Source: Acidovorax sp.
GTDB lineage: Bacteria > Pseudomonadota > Gammaproteobacteria > Burkholderiales > Burkholderiaceae_C
Length of the DNA: 45,612 nt
Assembly (NCBI GenBank): GCA_024711405.1
Contig: JANJSZ010000033.1
Location: forward strand, 1 to 45,612
Direction: 5' to 3'
Shown here: in pieces, positions 9,187 through 17,254 of the stretch
Layout: each line of letters opens with the position of its first letter
Numbering within the stretch: the first letter of the stretch is position 1
The notes under the pieces: generated by a model
The model's database searches: none
Told to the model about the DNA's origin: nothing
What the model saw: the letters and a program-made list of their open reading frames with translations, nothing else
Made by a program: the position numbers and the translations under genes

Positions 9187-9385
9187 GGCGTAGCGGGTCG
9201 GAGGGCAACAAAACCCTCGATCATGCCAGCGTTGGCGCCAAGGCCCTTCCGATCCGCACCGCAACAACCCATTCAAGGCAAGGGGATGCGTGCCGCAGGC
9301 GGCCCCGAAAGTAGCCCCGATATGGGCCGCATGAGAGCGTGCCGCCGTGCGCAACCAAGGCGCACCCCGGAAAGGATGGCCCTCC

Positions 9386-9592
9386 CTAACGGTTGCTGTT
9401 TCCCGGCGGGTCTCGCCGCGATTGCGATTGGTTGCTGCCGCCCACCTGCGATTCGCGGTCGCTGCGGCTTTCGGGCGTGCGCTTGCCCTGGTTGATCTGG
9501 GTGGGGTCCTGCTCGCCCACCTTGTTGGTGTCGTTCTCGACCTTGCCCGTGTGGGGCGCTTGCTTGTCGCGCGGGTTGTGATGGATCGCCAT
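9386..9592 (-). CDS. Small hydrophilic protein, function unknown
   Basis: A 68-residue, highly charged and polar protein (MAIHHNPRDKQAPH...; rich in N, Q, S, R, D) without hydrophobic segments, so probably cytosolic and largely unstructured. A good GGAG ribosome site lies eight bases before the ATG at 9592, the main reason to call it real. The longer in-frame reading to 10081 is an overlap with the phosphoribosyltransferase locus and is not supported. Similar short disordered proteins in betaproteobacteria are annotated only as hypothetical. No function is proposed. Confidence 0.6.
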   Translation of the reverse strand: MAIHHNPRDKQAPHTGKVENDTNKVGEQDPTQINQGKRTPESRSDRESQVGGSNQSQSRRDPPGNSNR

Positions 9593-9850
9593 GAAGATCT
9601 CCTGTAGGTGGCCCAAGGCCAAAGCTTCCCCGACCACGCCGCAGACAGTACCGCAAGCGAGGCCGCGTTGCAAACCGCAACGCGCCGCGGGATTGACGCC
9701 CGCGGCGGTGCCCCATAAAGTGGGTTCTGTTCCGCGCGTGTTCAATCGTTCTCCTCGGAGGAGACACCATGGCTTCACGGATACCCTGTGGCGGTCGGTT
9801 GGCTGGCAGGTTCGTCGGTTTCCCACCCGACTTTCGTCCCAGGCCACGGC

Positions 9851-10449
9851 ATGGCAGCCCACAGACCTCGCCGGGCCGGCCCCAGACCGCCGCCAACGAC
9901 CACCTTCACACGCGACGGTCCCGTGGCTGCTCCCTCCGGCGCACGAACCATCCTGTACGGCACGCAGGAGTGGCTGTCCGCCATCGACAAAATGGCACGG
10001 CAGGCCCACGGCGTGCTGCGCCGGGGCGCCCCCTGGCGGATCGTCTGTGCACACGCATGATGGAGCGGTATGGCCTGCCACAGCCCTTGCGGCCGGATCT
10101 GCAGGTCAAGCGGTATGCGGACGACCTCACCCTGCGCCATCCAGAAACCCAGCTGACAGAGCAGGCACAGCATGCGGCACTGGATTCGCGCGGGCACACG
10201 GTGCTGGTCGTGGATGCCGTTTGGTACACCGGGCATTTACTGCTGAAGGTGGTGGACTCTCTGGCACGCAAGCAACCCGCGGCCATCCGGGCCCGCCTGG
10301 TGGACCGGGTCACCGCCCGCCTGCCCCTCCATGCCGATGTGGTGGGTGTCCGCCTGGGCGTTGCCCCGCCGGACATCATCGAGTGCCATGTGCCACCCTA
10401 CGGGCCCGATTTCCGCATGGAGCCCATGCAGCCCGATCGCCAGCGTTGA
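9851..10449 (+). pseudogene. PyrR-like phosphoribosyltransferase broken by a -1 frameshift
   Basis: Two reading frames must be joined to give one protein. The first part, from ATG 9851 or GTG 9923, reads ...ILYGTQEWLSAIDKMARQAHGVLRRGAP. The second reads LADRLCTRMMERYGLPQPL... to the stop at 10447-10449. They meet in the C5 run at 10029-10033: one extra C would restore GGC GCC CCC CTG GCG, i.e. RGAPLADR. The second part has a PRPP-loop-like VLVVDAVWYTGH and LVDRVTARLPLHADVVGV, resembling the PyrR C-terminus (VDDVLYTG, then LVDRGHRELPI.ADYVG). The usual DD of the loop is DA here, another sign of decay. The intact PRTase gene follows after 19 bp. A sequencing error in the homopolymer is possible. 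Confidence 0.7.
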
Positions 10450-10468
10450 ACCCGACCAAGGCCAACCC

Positions 10469-11089
10469 ATGTTCAAAGACCGCGACGACGCCGCCCACCA
10501 GCTGGCAGACCGCCTGACCGCTTTCAGCGCCCAGCATCCCCTGGTGCTGGCCATTCCGCGGGGCGCCGTGCCCATCGGCAAGATCGTGGCGGCACAGCTC
10601 GGTGGCGACTTGGATGTGGTGCTGGTGCGCAAGCTGCGCGCGCCCTTCGAGCCGGAAGTGGCCATCGGCTCGGTGGCGGAAAACGGGTGGACCTACATCG
10701 CACCTTACGCAGCCGCGGTCGGCGTCGACCCGGATTACATCGCCGCGGAAAAGCAAAAGCAGATGGCCACGATCCACTCGCGCCGGGTGCGGTACACCCC
10801 GATCCGCCCCCCTGTGGACCCGCACGGGCGCGTGGTGATCGTGGTGGACGACGGCCTGGCCACGGGCGCGACCATGATTTCCGCGCTGCACAGCCTGCGC
10901 CTGCGCCAGCCCGCGCGGCTGGTCTGCGCCATTCCCGTGGCATCGCCCGAGGCCCTGGAGAAAATCCGCCCCATGGCCGACGACGTGGTGTGCCTGCATG
11001 CGCCGGCCCATTTCCAGGCCGTGGGCCAGTTTTACCGCCACTTTCCGCAGGTGGACGACGAGGAAGTGATCGCGCTACTGGGCGCCTGA
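10469..11089 (+). CDS. Predicted phosphoribosyltransferase (COG1926 type)
   Basis: A 206-residue protein with a type I phosphoribosyltransferase fold. The N-terminus FKDRDDAAHQLADRL, then LVLAIPRGAVPIGKIVA and DVVLVRKLRAPFEPEVAIGSV, is typical of the COG1926 group. The PRPP-binding loop is VVIVVDDGLATGATM at about residues 127-141. The acceptor is unknown: members occur alone or fused to dienelactone-hydrolase-like domains. The ATG at 10469 follows the broken PyrR-like gene by 19 bp, so the two were probably one unit. A perfect hairpin (11091-11111) directly follows the stop, and the next gene converges with a 15-bp overlap. Confidence 0.88.
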   Translation: MFKDRDDAAHQLADRLTAFSAQHPLVLAIPRGAVPIGKIVAAQLGGDLDVVLVRKLRAPFEPEVAIGSVAENGWTYIAPYAAAVGVDPDYIAAEKQKQMATIHSRRVRYTPIRPPVDPHGRVVIVVDDGLATGATMISALHSLRLRQPARLVCAIPVASPEALEKIRPMADDVVCLHAPAHFQAVGQFYRHFPQVDDEEVIALLGA

Positions 11090-11749
11090 AGCCGGCACCC
11101 CCGGTGCCGGCAAATGCTGCGCGAACCAGTCCGCCGCCAGCTGGGCCACGGTCTCCAGCGCCCCCGGCTCCTCAAAGAGATGGGTGGCATGGGGGACGAC
11201 CGTCAAGACCGTGGTCCCGGGCATGTGTGCGGCAGCGCGCCGGTTGAGCGCCAGCACCTCTTCATCGCAAGCGCCCACCAACAGCAAGGTCGGACACCGC
11301 ACCCGTGCTAGATCACGGGCGGGCGCCAGATCCGGGCGGCCACCGCGGGACACCACGGCCCGTATGGCGCCCCCCAGCGCCGCGGCCGCACGCAAGGCCG
11401 CAGCGGCACCGGTGCTCGCACCAAAATACCCCATGGGCACCAACGCCATCGCTGGCTGGCGCCTGGCCCAGTCGGTCACATCCAGCAGGCGCTGTGTCAA
11501 AAGCGCAATATCAAACCGCGTGGCCTCAGCGCGGTCTTCCTCGGGCGTGAGCAGATCGACCAGCAAGGTGGCCAAGCCCCGTTCCCGCAACACCCGCGCG
11601 ACATGGTTATTGCGCGGGCTGTGCCGGCTGCTGCCGCTGCCGTGGGCAAAGAGCACGAGACCCTGGCTGTCGGGTGGGCTCTCCCATGCGCCCTCGATAA
11701 AACCGCTGTCCACCGGAATGCGAACCAGTTGTTGGGTTGCGGATTGCAT
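11075..11749 (-). CDS. Dienelactone-hydrolase-like alpha/beta hydrolase
   Basis: A 224-residue alpha/beta hydrolase. VLFAHGSGSSRHSPRNNHVA gives the oxyanion strand-turn, MGYFGASTGAAAAL the nucleophile elbow (G-A-S-T-G, Ser), LLLVGACDEEV a candidate acid, and VPHATHLFEEPGAL the catalytic His. No signal peptide is present, so it is cytosolic. This group is found fused to, or beside, COG1926 phosphoribosyltransferases, and here the two genes are neighbours but convergent. The substrate is unknown. The start is an ATG at 11749, 54 bp from the glcF stop. Confidence 0.87.
   Translation of the reverse strand: MQSATQQLVRIPVDSGFIEGAWESPPDSQGLVLFAHGSGSSRHSPRNNHVARVLRERGLATLLVDLLTPEEDRAEATRFDIALLTQRLLDVTDWARRQPAMALVPMGYFGASTGAAAALRAAAALGGAIRAVVSRGGRPDLAPARDLARVRCPTLLLVGACDEEVLALNRRAAAHMPGTTVLTVVPHATHLFEEPGALETVAQLAADWFAQHLPAPGVPASGAQ
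11091..11111. terminator. Perfect hairpin at a convergent gene junction
   Basis: GCCGGCACC and GGTGCCGGC form a 9-bp perfect stem with a CCC loop one base after the phosphoribosyltransferase stop, inside the last codons of the convergent hydrolase. There is no T run, so factor-independent termination is uncertain. Its exact placement suggests a transcript 3'-end structure. Confidence 0.5.
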
Positions 11750-11803
11750 GGCATGGCACCTCGCTCAAGGGGGCATCGAACATCGCGCTCCTGCCCGCCC
11801 GGT

Positions 11804-13075
11804 TCACCGTACGGGCGTCGCATCGGCAGCGCCCAGCGCCTCGTCCAGCACTTCCACCCAGTGCCGCACGGGGGTGGACGTGCCGCTTTGCAGGTGCGTG
11901 ATGCAACCGATGTTGGCCGACAGGATGGCGTCGGGGGCCTGCTCGCCAAAGGCTTCGCCCAGTACACCGAGCTTGCGATCGCGCAGCTGGTACGCAAGGC
12001 CCGGGTTGAGCACCGAATACGTGCCCGCCGAGCCGCAGCACAGATGGGATTCGTTGCGCGCCACGCGCAGCTGGAAGCCCAGCTGGTTCAGGTGCGTCTC
12101 GACGCCGCCGCGCAGTTGCTGGCCATGCTGCAGCGTGCAGGGCGGGTGGTAGGCAAAAAGTACGTCGGGCGGCTGCACGCGGCCCGCCAGTATTTGCGCC
12201 AGCTCGGGCAGCATGGCGGGCAGCAGCTCCGACAGATCCCGCGTGAGGGCGCTGATGCGCGCGGCCTTGGCGGCGTACTGCGGGTCGTCCTTGAGGATGT
12301 GACCGTATTCCTTGACGGTGACGCCGCAGCCCGAGGCGTTCATGGCGATGGATTCGACGCCGCCCGCCTCCACCAGCGGCCACCAGGCATCGATGTTGGC
12401 GCGCATCTCGGCCTTGCCGCCTTCCTGGTCGTTGAGGTGGAACTTGACCGCGCCGCAGCAGCCGGCCTGGGGCGCGATCACGGCTTGGATGCCCACGGCA
12501 TCCAGCACGCGGGCGGTAGCGGTATTGATGTTGGGCATCATGGCCGGCTGCACGCAACCGGCCAGCATGAGCACCTTGCGCGCATGTTCGCGGGTGGGCC
12601 AGGCCCCAGCCGGCCGCAGCGCGGGCACCTTGGCCTGGAGGGCGGACGGCAGCAGGCCGCGCACCGCCTGGCCCACTTTCATGGCCGGGGCGAACAGGGG
12701 CGATGGCAGGCCCTCTTTCAGGGCCCAGCGCAGGGCCTTCTCACCCAGCGGCCGGACCACTTTCTCGTCCACGATCTTGCGCCCGATATCGACCAGATGG
12801 CCGTACTGCACACCGCTGGGGCAGGTGCTTTCGCAGTTGCGGCAGGTCAGGCACCGGTCCAGGTGCATCTGCGTCTTGCGCGTGGGGGCCTCGCCTTCGA
12901 GCACCTGCTTGATGAGGTAGATGCGGCCGCGCGGGCCGTCGAGCTCGTCGCCCAGCAGCTGGTAGGTGGGGCAGGTGGCCGTGCAGAAACCGCAGTGCAC
13001 GCATTTGCGCAGGATGGCCTCGGCCTCCAGGCCGTCGGGGCGGGCGCGGTATTCGGGGGCGAGTTGGGTTTGCAT
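11804..13075 (-). CDS. glcF: Glycolate oxidase iron-sulfur subunit
   Basis: The 423-residue protein is the electron-transfer subunit of glycolate dehydrogenase GlcDEF, which oxidises glycolate to glyoxylate at the inner membrane. Two 4Fe-4S ferredoxin motifs are visible: CVHCGFCTATCP with C25, C28, C31, C35, and CLTCRNCESTCP with C75, C78, C81, C85. Two C-terminal CCG domains follow (GCCGAVKFH and LCCGSAGTY), the usual heterodisulfide-reductase-like cysteine motifs. glcE is nearby on the same strand but is separated by a DUF1275 gene, and glcD is not in the window. Confidence 0.96.
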   Translation of the reverse strand: MQTQLAPEYRARPDGLEAEAILRKCVHCGFCTATCPTYQLLGDELDGPRGRIYLIKQVLEGEAPTRKTQMHLDRCLTCRNCESTCPSGVQYGHLVDIGRKIVDEKVVRPLGEKALRWALKEGLPSPLFAPAMKVGQAVRGLLPSALQAKVPALRPAGAWPTREHARKVLMLAGCVQPAMMPNINTATARVLDAVGIQAVIAPQAGCCGAVKFHLNDQEGGKAEMRANIDAWWPLVEAGGVESIAMNASGCGVTVKEYGHILKDDPQYAAKAARISALTRDLSELLPAMLPELAQILAGRVQPPDVLFAYHPPCTLQHGQQLRGGVETHLNQLGFQLRVARNESHLCCGSAGTYSVLNPGLAYQLRDRKLGVLGEAFGEQAPDAILSANIGCITHLQSGTSTPVRHWVEVLDEALGAADATPVR

Positions 13076-13108
13076 GGAGTGCAGCCTGGACGAGTCAACA
13101 ACAAAGAT

Positions 13109-13894
13109 TCAATGCGCGGCAGGGGGCGCGGCGGGCCCGGCCTTGCGCAGCGGATGGCGCAGGCGCGCGCGGTCGGCCCACAGCGGGGGCAGCGACAGGG
13201 CCAGCAGCACCAGCGCCAGCGGCACCACAAAGACAAAGCCCACATGCTTGAAGCCGGCCGCCCCGGCAATGCCGCCGATGAGGAACACCGACGCCAGCCC
13301 CGCGAACAGCCGCAGCCGGGCCTGGTTGGCGCGCACCTGGTTTTCGAGCGCGGTGCCGGTACGGTTCCAGTAGAGCATCTTGCCCAGCTCGATGCCCAGG
13401 TCGGTCACCACGCCCGTCATGTGGGTGGTGCGGATCTGGGAGGAGGACATCTTGGTCACGGTGGCGTTCTGCAGCCCCATGATGAAGGACAGCAGCAGCA
13501 CCGTCATGGGCACCGCAAACGGCGTGCGCCAGTCGAGCGTGATGGCGCCCACCAGGCCGAACACGAGCATGAGCAACGCCACCAGCACCAGCGGCAGCGC
13601 ATAGCTGCTGTGCAATTTGCGCCGCAGCGCCCAGTTCACCATCACCGCCGTGGTGGCCGCTCCGCTGATGAAGGCCAGCAAGGCCCCCAGGGCGCTGAGC
13701 ACCAGCACCATGTTGCCCAGCACGAGGTTGTCGGCCAGCATCGACAGGAAAACCGTCATGTGCGAGGTGTACAGGTTGACCACCAGAAAACCGCCCGCAT
13801 TCACCGCCCCGGCATTGAAGGCCAGCAGCAGACCGAGCACGCGGTTGCTGGTGCCCGTGCGGTGGTGGCCGGTGAGGTGGCGCAGGCGGCGCAT
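13109..13894 (-). CDS. DUF1275 (YoaK-type) membrane protein
   Basis: A 261-residue inner-membrane protein with about six to seven hydrophobic segments. It matches the DUF1275 family: LLLAFNAGAVNAGGFLVV, YTSHMTVFLSMLADNL, LLSFIMGLQNATVTKMSSSQIRTTHMTGVVTDLG. Family function is unknown. The ATG at 13894 was chosen because the 46 residues upstream read as GC-rich noise and overlap the glcE region. It sits between glcE (67 bp upstream) and glcF (33 bp downstream), all on the minus strand, so it appears to be part of the glycolate operon. A role in glycolate handling is possible but not shown. Confidence 0.88.
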   Translation of the reverse strand: MRRLRHLTGHHRTGTSNRVLGLLLAFNAGAVNAGGFLVVNLYTSHMTVFLSMLADNLVLGNMVLVLSALGALLAFISGAATTAVMVNWALRRKLHSSYALPLVLVALLMLVFGLVGAITLDWRTPFAVPMTVLLLSFIMGLQNATVTKMSSSQIRTTHMTGVVTDLGIELGKMLYWNRTGTALENQVRANQARLRLFAGLASVFLIGGIAGAAGFKHVGFVFVVPLALVLLALSLPPLWADRARLRHPLRKAGPAAPPAAH

Positions 13895-13961
13895 GTTCAG
13901 CCTGCGGCGCCCTGGTGCGGCTTCGCTTGCCCGATGTCGCTGGCCACCACGCGCGCTCCCC

Positions 13962-15074
13962 TCACCACTGCGGCGCCATGCGACCGGGGTTGAAGAGGCC
14001 GGCCGGGTCGAAGCTGTGCTTGAGGCGCGCATGGATCTGTGCCAGCGCCGAAGATTTCAGATCCAATGGGCCTGCAACGCTTGATCCATCTGCGCCATCA
14101 GCCATGAATAACGCAGCATTTCCACCCACCGCGCGGGCGGCTTCGCGCAACGCATCGCCCTGTGCCAGCGGCGCCTGCACCCAGCGCAGGGCGCCGTGCC
14201 ATTCGATCAGCGGCGAGGCCCCCTCGGGCAGCGCCAGCACGGGGGCCGTGGCGGGCAGCGACAGGCGCCACAGCGCCTGCCCGGGCCGGGCCCGGCGGGC
14301 GGTGAACCAGGGCAGCGTCTGCTCGCGGCAGGCCCGCCAGTCGGGCGCCACGGTGGCGTTGTCGAGCCGCGTGCCGCCCATGCTGCGGCAGGCCGCATCC
14401 ACCGCCGCCACCGCGCCACGCAGGCGCACAAACAGCGTGCCCACGCCTGCATCCTCTACCCAGCAGCTGGCGTTGAGCGGCAGGGGCAGGCCGCCCCAGG
14501 CGTGCAGCCGGCGCAAGGCATCGGCCTGGCTGCATTCAAAGCGCAGCGTGGCCTCGGCGAGCGCCACGGGCAGCACCTTGAGGCTCACCTCGGTGAGCAG
14601 GCCCAGCGTGCCCCAGGCGCCCGCCATGAGGCGCGAGACATCGTAGCCCGCCACGTTCTTCATGACCTGGCCGCCGAACGTGAGCAGCTCGGCGCGGCCG
14701 TTGAGCAGCACCACACCCAGCAGGTAGTCGCGCACGGCGCCCACGCTGGCGCGGGCGGGACCACTGAGGCCAGCGGCCACCATGCCGCCCACGGTGGCAC
14801 CCGGTCCGAAATGGGGTGGCTCGAAGGGCAGGCACTGGCCTTTTTCGGCCAGCACGGCCTCCAGCTCGGACAGCGGCGTGCCCGCGCGCGCCGTGACCAC
14901 CAGCTCGCTGGGCTCATAGCCCACGATACCGGTGAACGCACGGGTGTCGAGCACGTCGCCGCGCAGCGCAAGGCCATGAAAGTCCTTGGTCCCCCCACCC
15001 CGGATGCGCAAGGGGGTTTGCGCGGCGGCGGCGGCGCCGACACGGTCAACGATCTGGCGAAGGGCTGTATCCAT
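13962..15074 (-). CDS. glcE: Glycolate oxidase FAD-binding subunit
   Basis: The 370-residue GlcE subunit has a PCMH-type FAD domain: PLRIRGGGTKDFHG near the N-terminus, EPPHFGPGATVGGMVAAGLSGPARA and VRDYLLGVVLLNGRAELLTFGGQVMKNVAGYDVSRLMAGAWGTLGLLTEVSLKV. The C-terminus keeps HARLKHSFDPAGLFNPGR. With GlcD and GlcF it oxidises glycolate. The start at 15074 (MDTALRQIVDRVG) was chosen over an in-frame one at 15152. Codons about 4-12 (15040-15065) are exactly repeated at 30805-30830, so the gene's 5' end marks the left boundary of the catabolic block. glcD is not upstream, where it would be expected. Confidence 0.93.
   Translation of the reverse strand: MDTALRQIVDRVGAAAAAQTPLRIRGGGTKDFHGLALRGDVLDTRAFTGIVGYEPSELVVTARAGTPLSELEAVLAEKGQCLPFEPPHFGPGATVGGMVAAGLSGPARASVGAVRDYLLGVVLLNGRAELLTFGGQVMKNVAGYDVSRLMAGAWGTLGLLTEVSLKVLPVALAEATLRFECSQADALRRLHAWGGLPLPLNASCWVEDAGVGTLFVRLRGAVAAVDAACRSMGGTRLDNATVAPDWRACREQTLPWFTARRARPGQALWRLSLPATAPVLALPEGASPLIEWHGALRWVQAPLAQGDALREAARAVGGNAALFMADGADGSSVAGPLDLKSSALAQIHARLKHSFDPAGLFNPGRMAPQW
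15040..15065. repeat. 26-bp perfect direct repeat, left copy (inside glcE start)
   Basis: The 26 bases 15040-15065 are identical and in the same orientation to 30805-30830. Here they are codons about 4-12 of glcE. Outside the 26 bp, weaker similarity continues on the right side of both copies (15066 to about 15135 against 30831 to about 30902), covering the start codon region and an A/T-rich stretch. On the left side of the copies there is no similarity. Confidence 0.95.
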
Positions 15075-15178
15075 GCGGCGATGGTACTGCGCCGCCCTCC
15101 AATAGAGTGAAGGTGTCGATTTGATTTTTTTGAACGCCGCACGTGAGCGCAATGGTGCCCACGTTCAGCTAGCGGCGT

Positions 15179-17254
15179 TCAGAGCTGCTGAAACACCAAT
15201 GCATCCACGGCCGTCACCCCCTGCCCCTCGGGCATGATCAGCAGTGGATTCACCTCGGCTTCCGCGACGCGCAACTCCGGCCGGAGAGCCAGCTGCGACA
15301 GCGCGCTCACGGTATGCGCCAGCGCTTCCAGATCGCCCCGCGCCTTGCCGCGCAGGCCCGTCAGCGGCTTCAGGGCATTGACCTCCAGAACCATCTCGCG
15401 CGCTGTCTCTACCGTCACCGGCGCCAAACGGATGCTGCGGTCTTTGGCTATCTCCGCCCAAATGCCGCCTGCGGCCAGCATGATGATGGGACCGGCGTCG
15501 GCATCTACGCGGTAGCCCACCAGCACCTCGCCCAAGCCTTTCTGCATGGGCTGCACCAGCACCTCGTCACAAATTGCTTTAGGCGCCTTCTCGTCCAGGT
15601 TGCTTCGCAACGTGGCCATGGCCACGACCAGCTCCTCATCACTGCCAATGTTCAGCAGCACGCCTCCCACCTCGGTCTTGTGTGGAATGTCGGCCGAGCA
15701 GACCTTGGCCACCACAGGGTAGGAAAAGGGCAGCGGGTCAGCCTCGCCGCCAAAGCGGCGCAGCACAACGGGCGCGTGCGGCACGCCCACCGCATCAAGG
15801 ATGCCGTAGGCCTGGACCTCGCTCAGAGTTCGTGCGGGGCCGGGTGCGGGCAGCCGTGGCTCTTGGCCCTGCTGGCGCCGTGCCAGAACGGCGGCAATGG
15901 CATCTCCGCAGGCCTCGGGCGAGCGAAAGCACGGTACGCCCGCCGCAGTGAGCGCGGCCAGCGCCTCGGGTGCGTCGGGTACCAGCATGGCCGCGAGCGG
16001 CTTGGGCTGCCCTGCGCATTCCACGATAGGCTTGACGGCCAATTGCGGCTGGAAGCGTGCAGACGACCCTACTACGGCCAGCACCAGGTCGAACTCGGGC
16101 GCCGCGAGCAGGATTTCCAGCGTGCCTTTCATGGTTTCATACTTCGTACCCGCGAGCGTCATGTCAAGCACGCGGCCAGGCGTGCAGGGCAGGCCAGCCT
16201 GTTCCAGGCGCTTGAGCGTTTCTGCGGAAGGTGGCTCCACTACCACGCCCCGGATACCGAGCTGGTCCACCGCCATCGCAGCACCGCCGCCGGTGGTAGT
16301 GACCACGCCCACACGCTTGGGGGCACTCTCCAGTGGAATGCGCTTGGCGAGCGGGAAGGTTTCGAGCAGCGCGTCCAGCACGCCCACGCGGGCGATCCCC
16401 AGGTCTTTGAAAAAGGCATCGGCGATATCGTCTTCGCCCGCAATGGCGCCGGTGTGGGTGGTGGCCATCTCGGCAGCGGCGGCGCTGCGCCCGAGCTTGT
16501 AGGCAATCACCGGCTTGCCCGCCCGGTGCGCCGCGCGCGCGAAGGCGCGCAGTTCGGTGCCGTGGCGCATGCTCTCCAGAAACAGCAGGTAGCCCTCGAT
16601 CGCAGGGTCATCCAGTGTGGCGGCGCAGATCTCGCCTACGTTCAGATCCACCTCGCTGCCCACCGACACCAGCCCCGCAAAACCCACGCCGCGCGCCTTG
16701 CCGCGCGAGACCAGCGCGCCGATCATGCTGCCACTGTGCGAGGCGACGAACACTTTTCCAGGCGGTATGTCCGGCTCGGCAAAGGCCGCGTTGGCCGTAA
16801 GCACCAGACCCGTGCGCGGATTGACCACGCCCAGGCTGCTTGGGCCCAGGATGCGGATGCCTGTCTCGCGGGCGATCTTGCGTAGTTCTTCCTCGCGCTG
16901 CACACCCTCGGCGCCGGATTCGGAAAAGCCGCTCGCCAGAATGGTGACCATCTTCACGCCCAAGGCCGCGGATTCGCGCACGGCCGGAATCACGGTGTCG
17001 GTGGGTGTGAGAACGAAGACGTGGTCGGGCACCTCGGGCAGGCTTTGCAGGCTGGGCCAGGCCTGGAGGCCCTGGATTTCCGAGCGCTTGGGGTTGATGG
17101 GGTAGATGCGGCCCGCAAAACCTGAGCGCTTGAGAAACTGCACGGGCCGCCCACCCATTTTGCTGACGTCGTCCGAGGCGCCGTAGAGGGCAATGCTGGC
17201 CGGATGGAGCAGCGCCTGTGCCAGCGCTGCCGTAGATTCGTTGTGTAGTGTCAT
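15179..17254 (-). CDS. ADP-forming (NDP-forming) acyl-CoA synthetase
   Basis: A 691-residue single-chain acyl-CoA synthetase of the acetyl-CoA synthetase (ADP-forming) superfamily. It carries an N-terminal CoA-binding Rossmann domain (about 8-130, ALYGASDDVSKMGGRPV), succinyl-CoA-ligase-like domains with His267 in THTGAIAGED as the probable phosphorylated histidine, and a C-terminal ATP-grasp domain (about 470-690, PFSYPVVAKVCSADIPHKTEVGGV and AEAEVNPLLI). It would activate a carboxylic acid with CoA, reversibly, using ATP to ADP. It is the last gene of the minus-strand set: its ATG overlaps the stop of the upstream Bug gene by 4 bp (ATGA at 17251-17254), so the two are translationally coupled. 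Substrate unknown. Confidence 0.92.
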   Translation of the reverse strand: MTLHNESTAALAQALLHPASIALYGASDDVSKMGGRPVQFLKRSGFAGRIYPINPKRSEIQGLQAWPSLQSLPEVPDHVFVLTPTDTVIPAVRESAALGVKMVTILASGFSESGAEGVQREEELRKIARETGIRILGPSSLGVVNPRTGLVLTANAAFAEPDIPPGKVFVASHSGSMIGALVSRGKARGVGFAGLVSVGSEVDLNVGEICAATLDDPAIEGYLLFLESMRHGTELRAFARAAHRAGKPVIAYKLGRSAAAAEMATTHTGAIAGEDDIADAFFKDLGIARVGVLDALLETFPLAKRIPLESAPKRVGVVTTTGGGAAMAVDQLGIRGVVVEPPSAETLKRLEQAGLPCTPGRVLDMTLAGTKYETMKGTLEILLAAPEFDLVLAVVGSSARFQPQLAVKPIVECAGQPKPLAAMLVPDAPEALAALTAAGVPCFRSPEACGDAIAAVLARRQQGQEPRLPAPGPARTLSEVQAYGILDAVGVPHAPVVLRRFGGEADPLPFSYPVVAKVCSADIPHKTEVGGVLLNIGSDEELVVAMATLRSNLDEKAPKAICDEVLVQPMQKGLGEVLVGYRVDADAGPIIMLAAGGIWAEIAKDRSIRLAPVTVETAREMVLEVNALKPLTGLRGKARGDLEALAHTVSALSQLALRPELRVAEAEVNPLLIMPEGQGVTAVDALVFQQL

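Noticed and set aside
11603-13993. Plus-strand ORF (796 aa) opposite glcF and DUF1275
   Set aside because: Antisense shadow; glcF has both ferredoxin motifs and DUF1275 has its family marks in the other strand.
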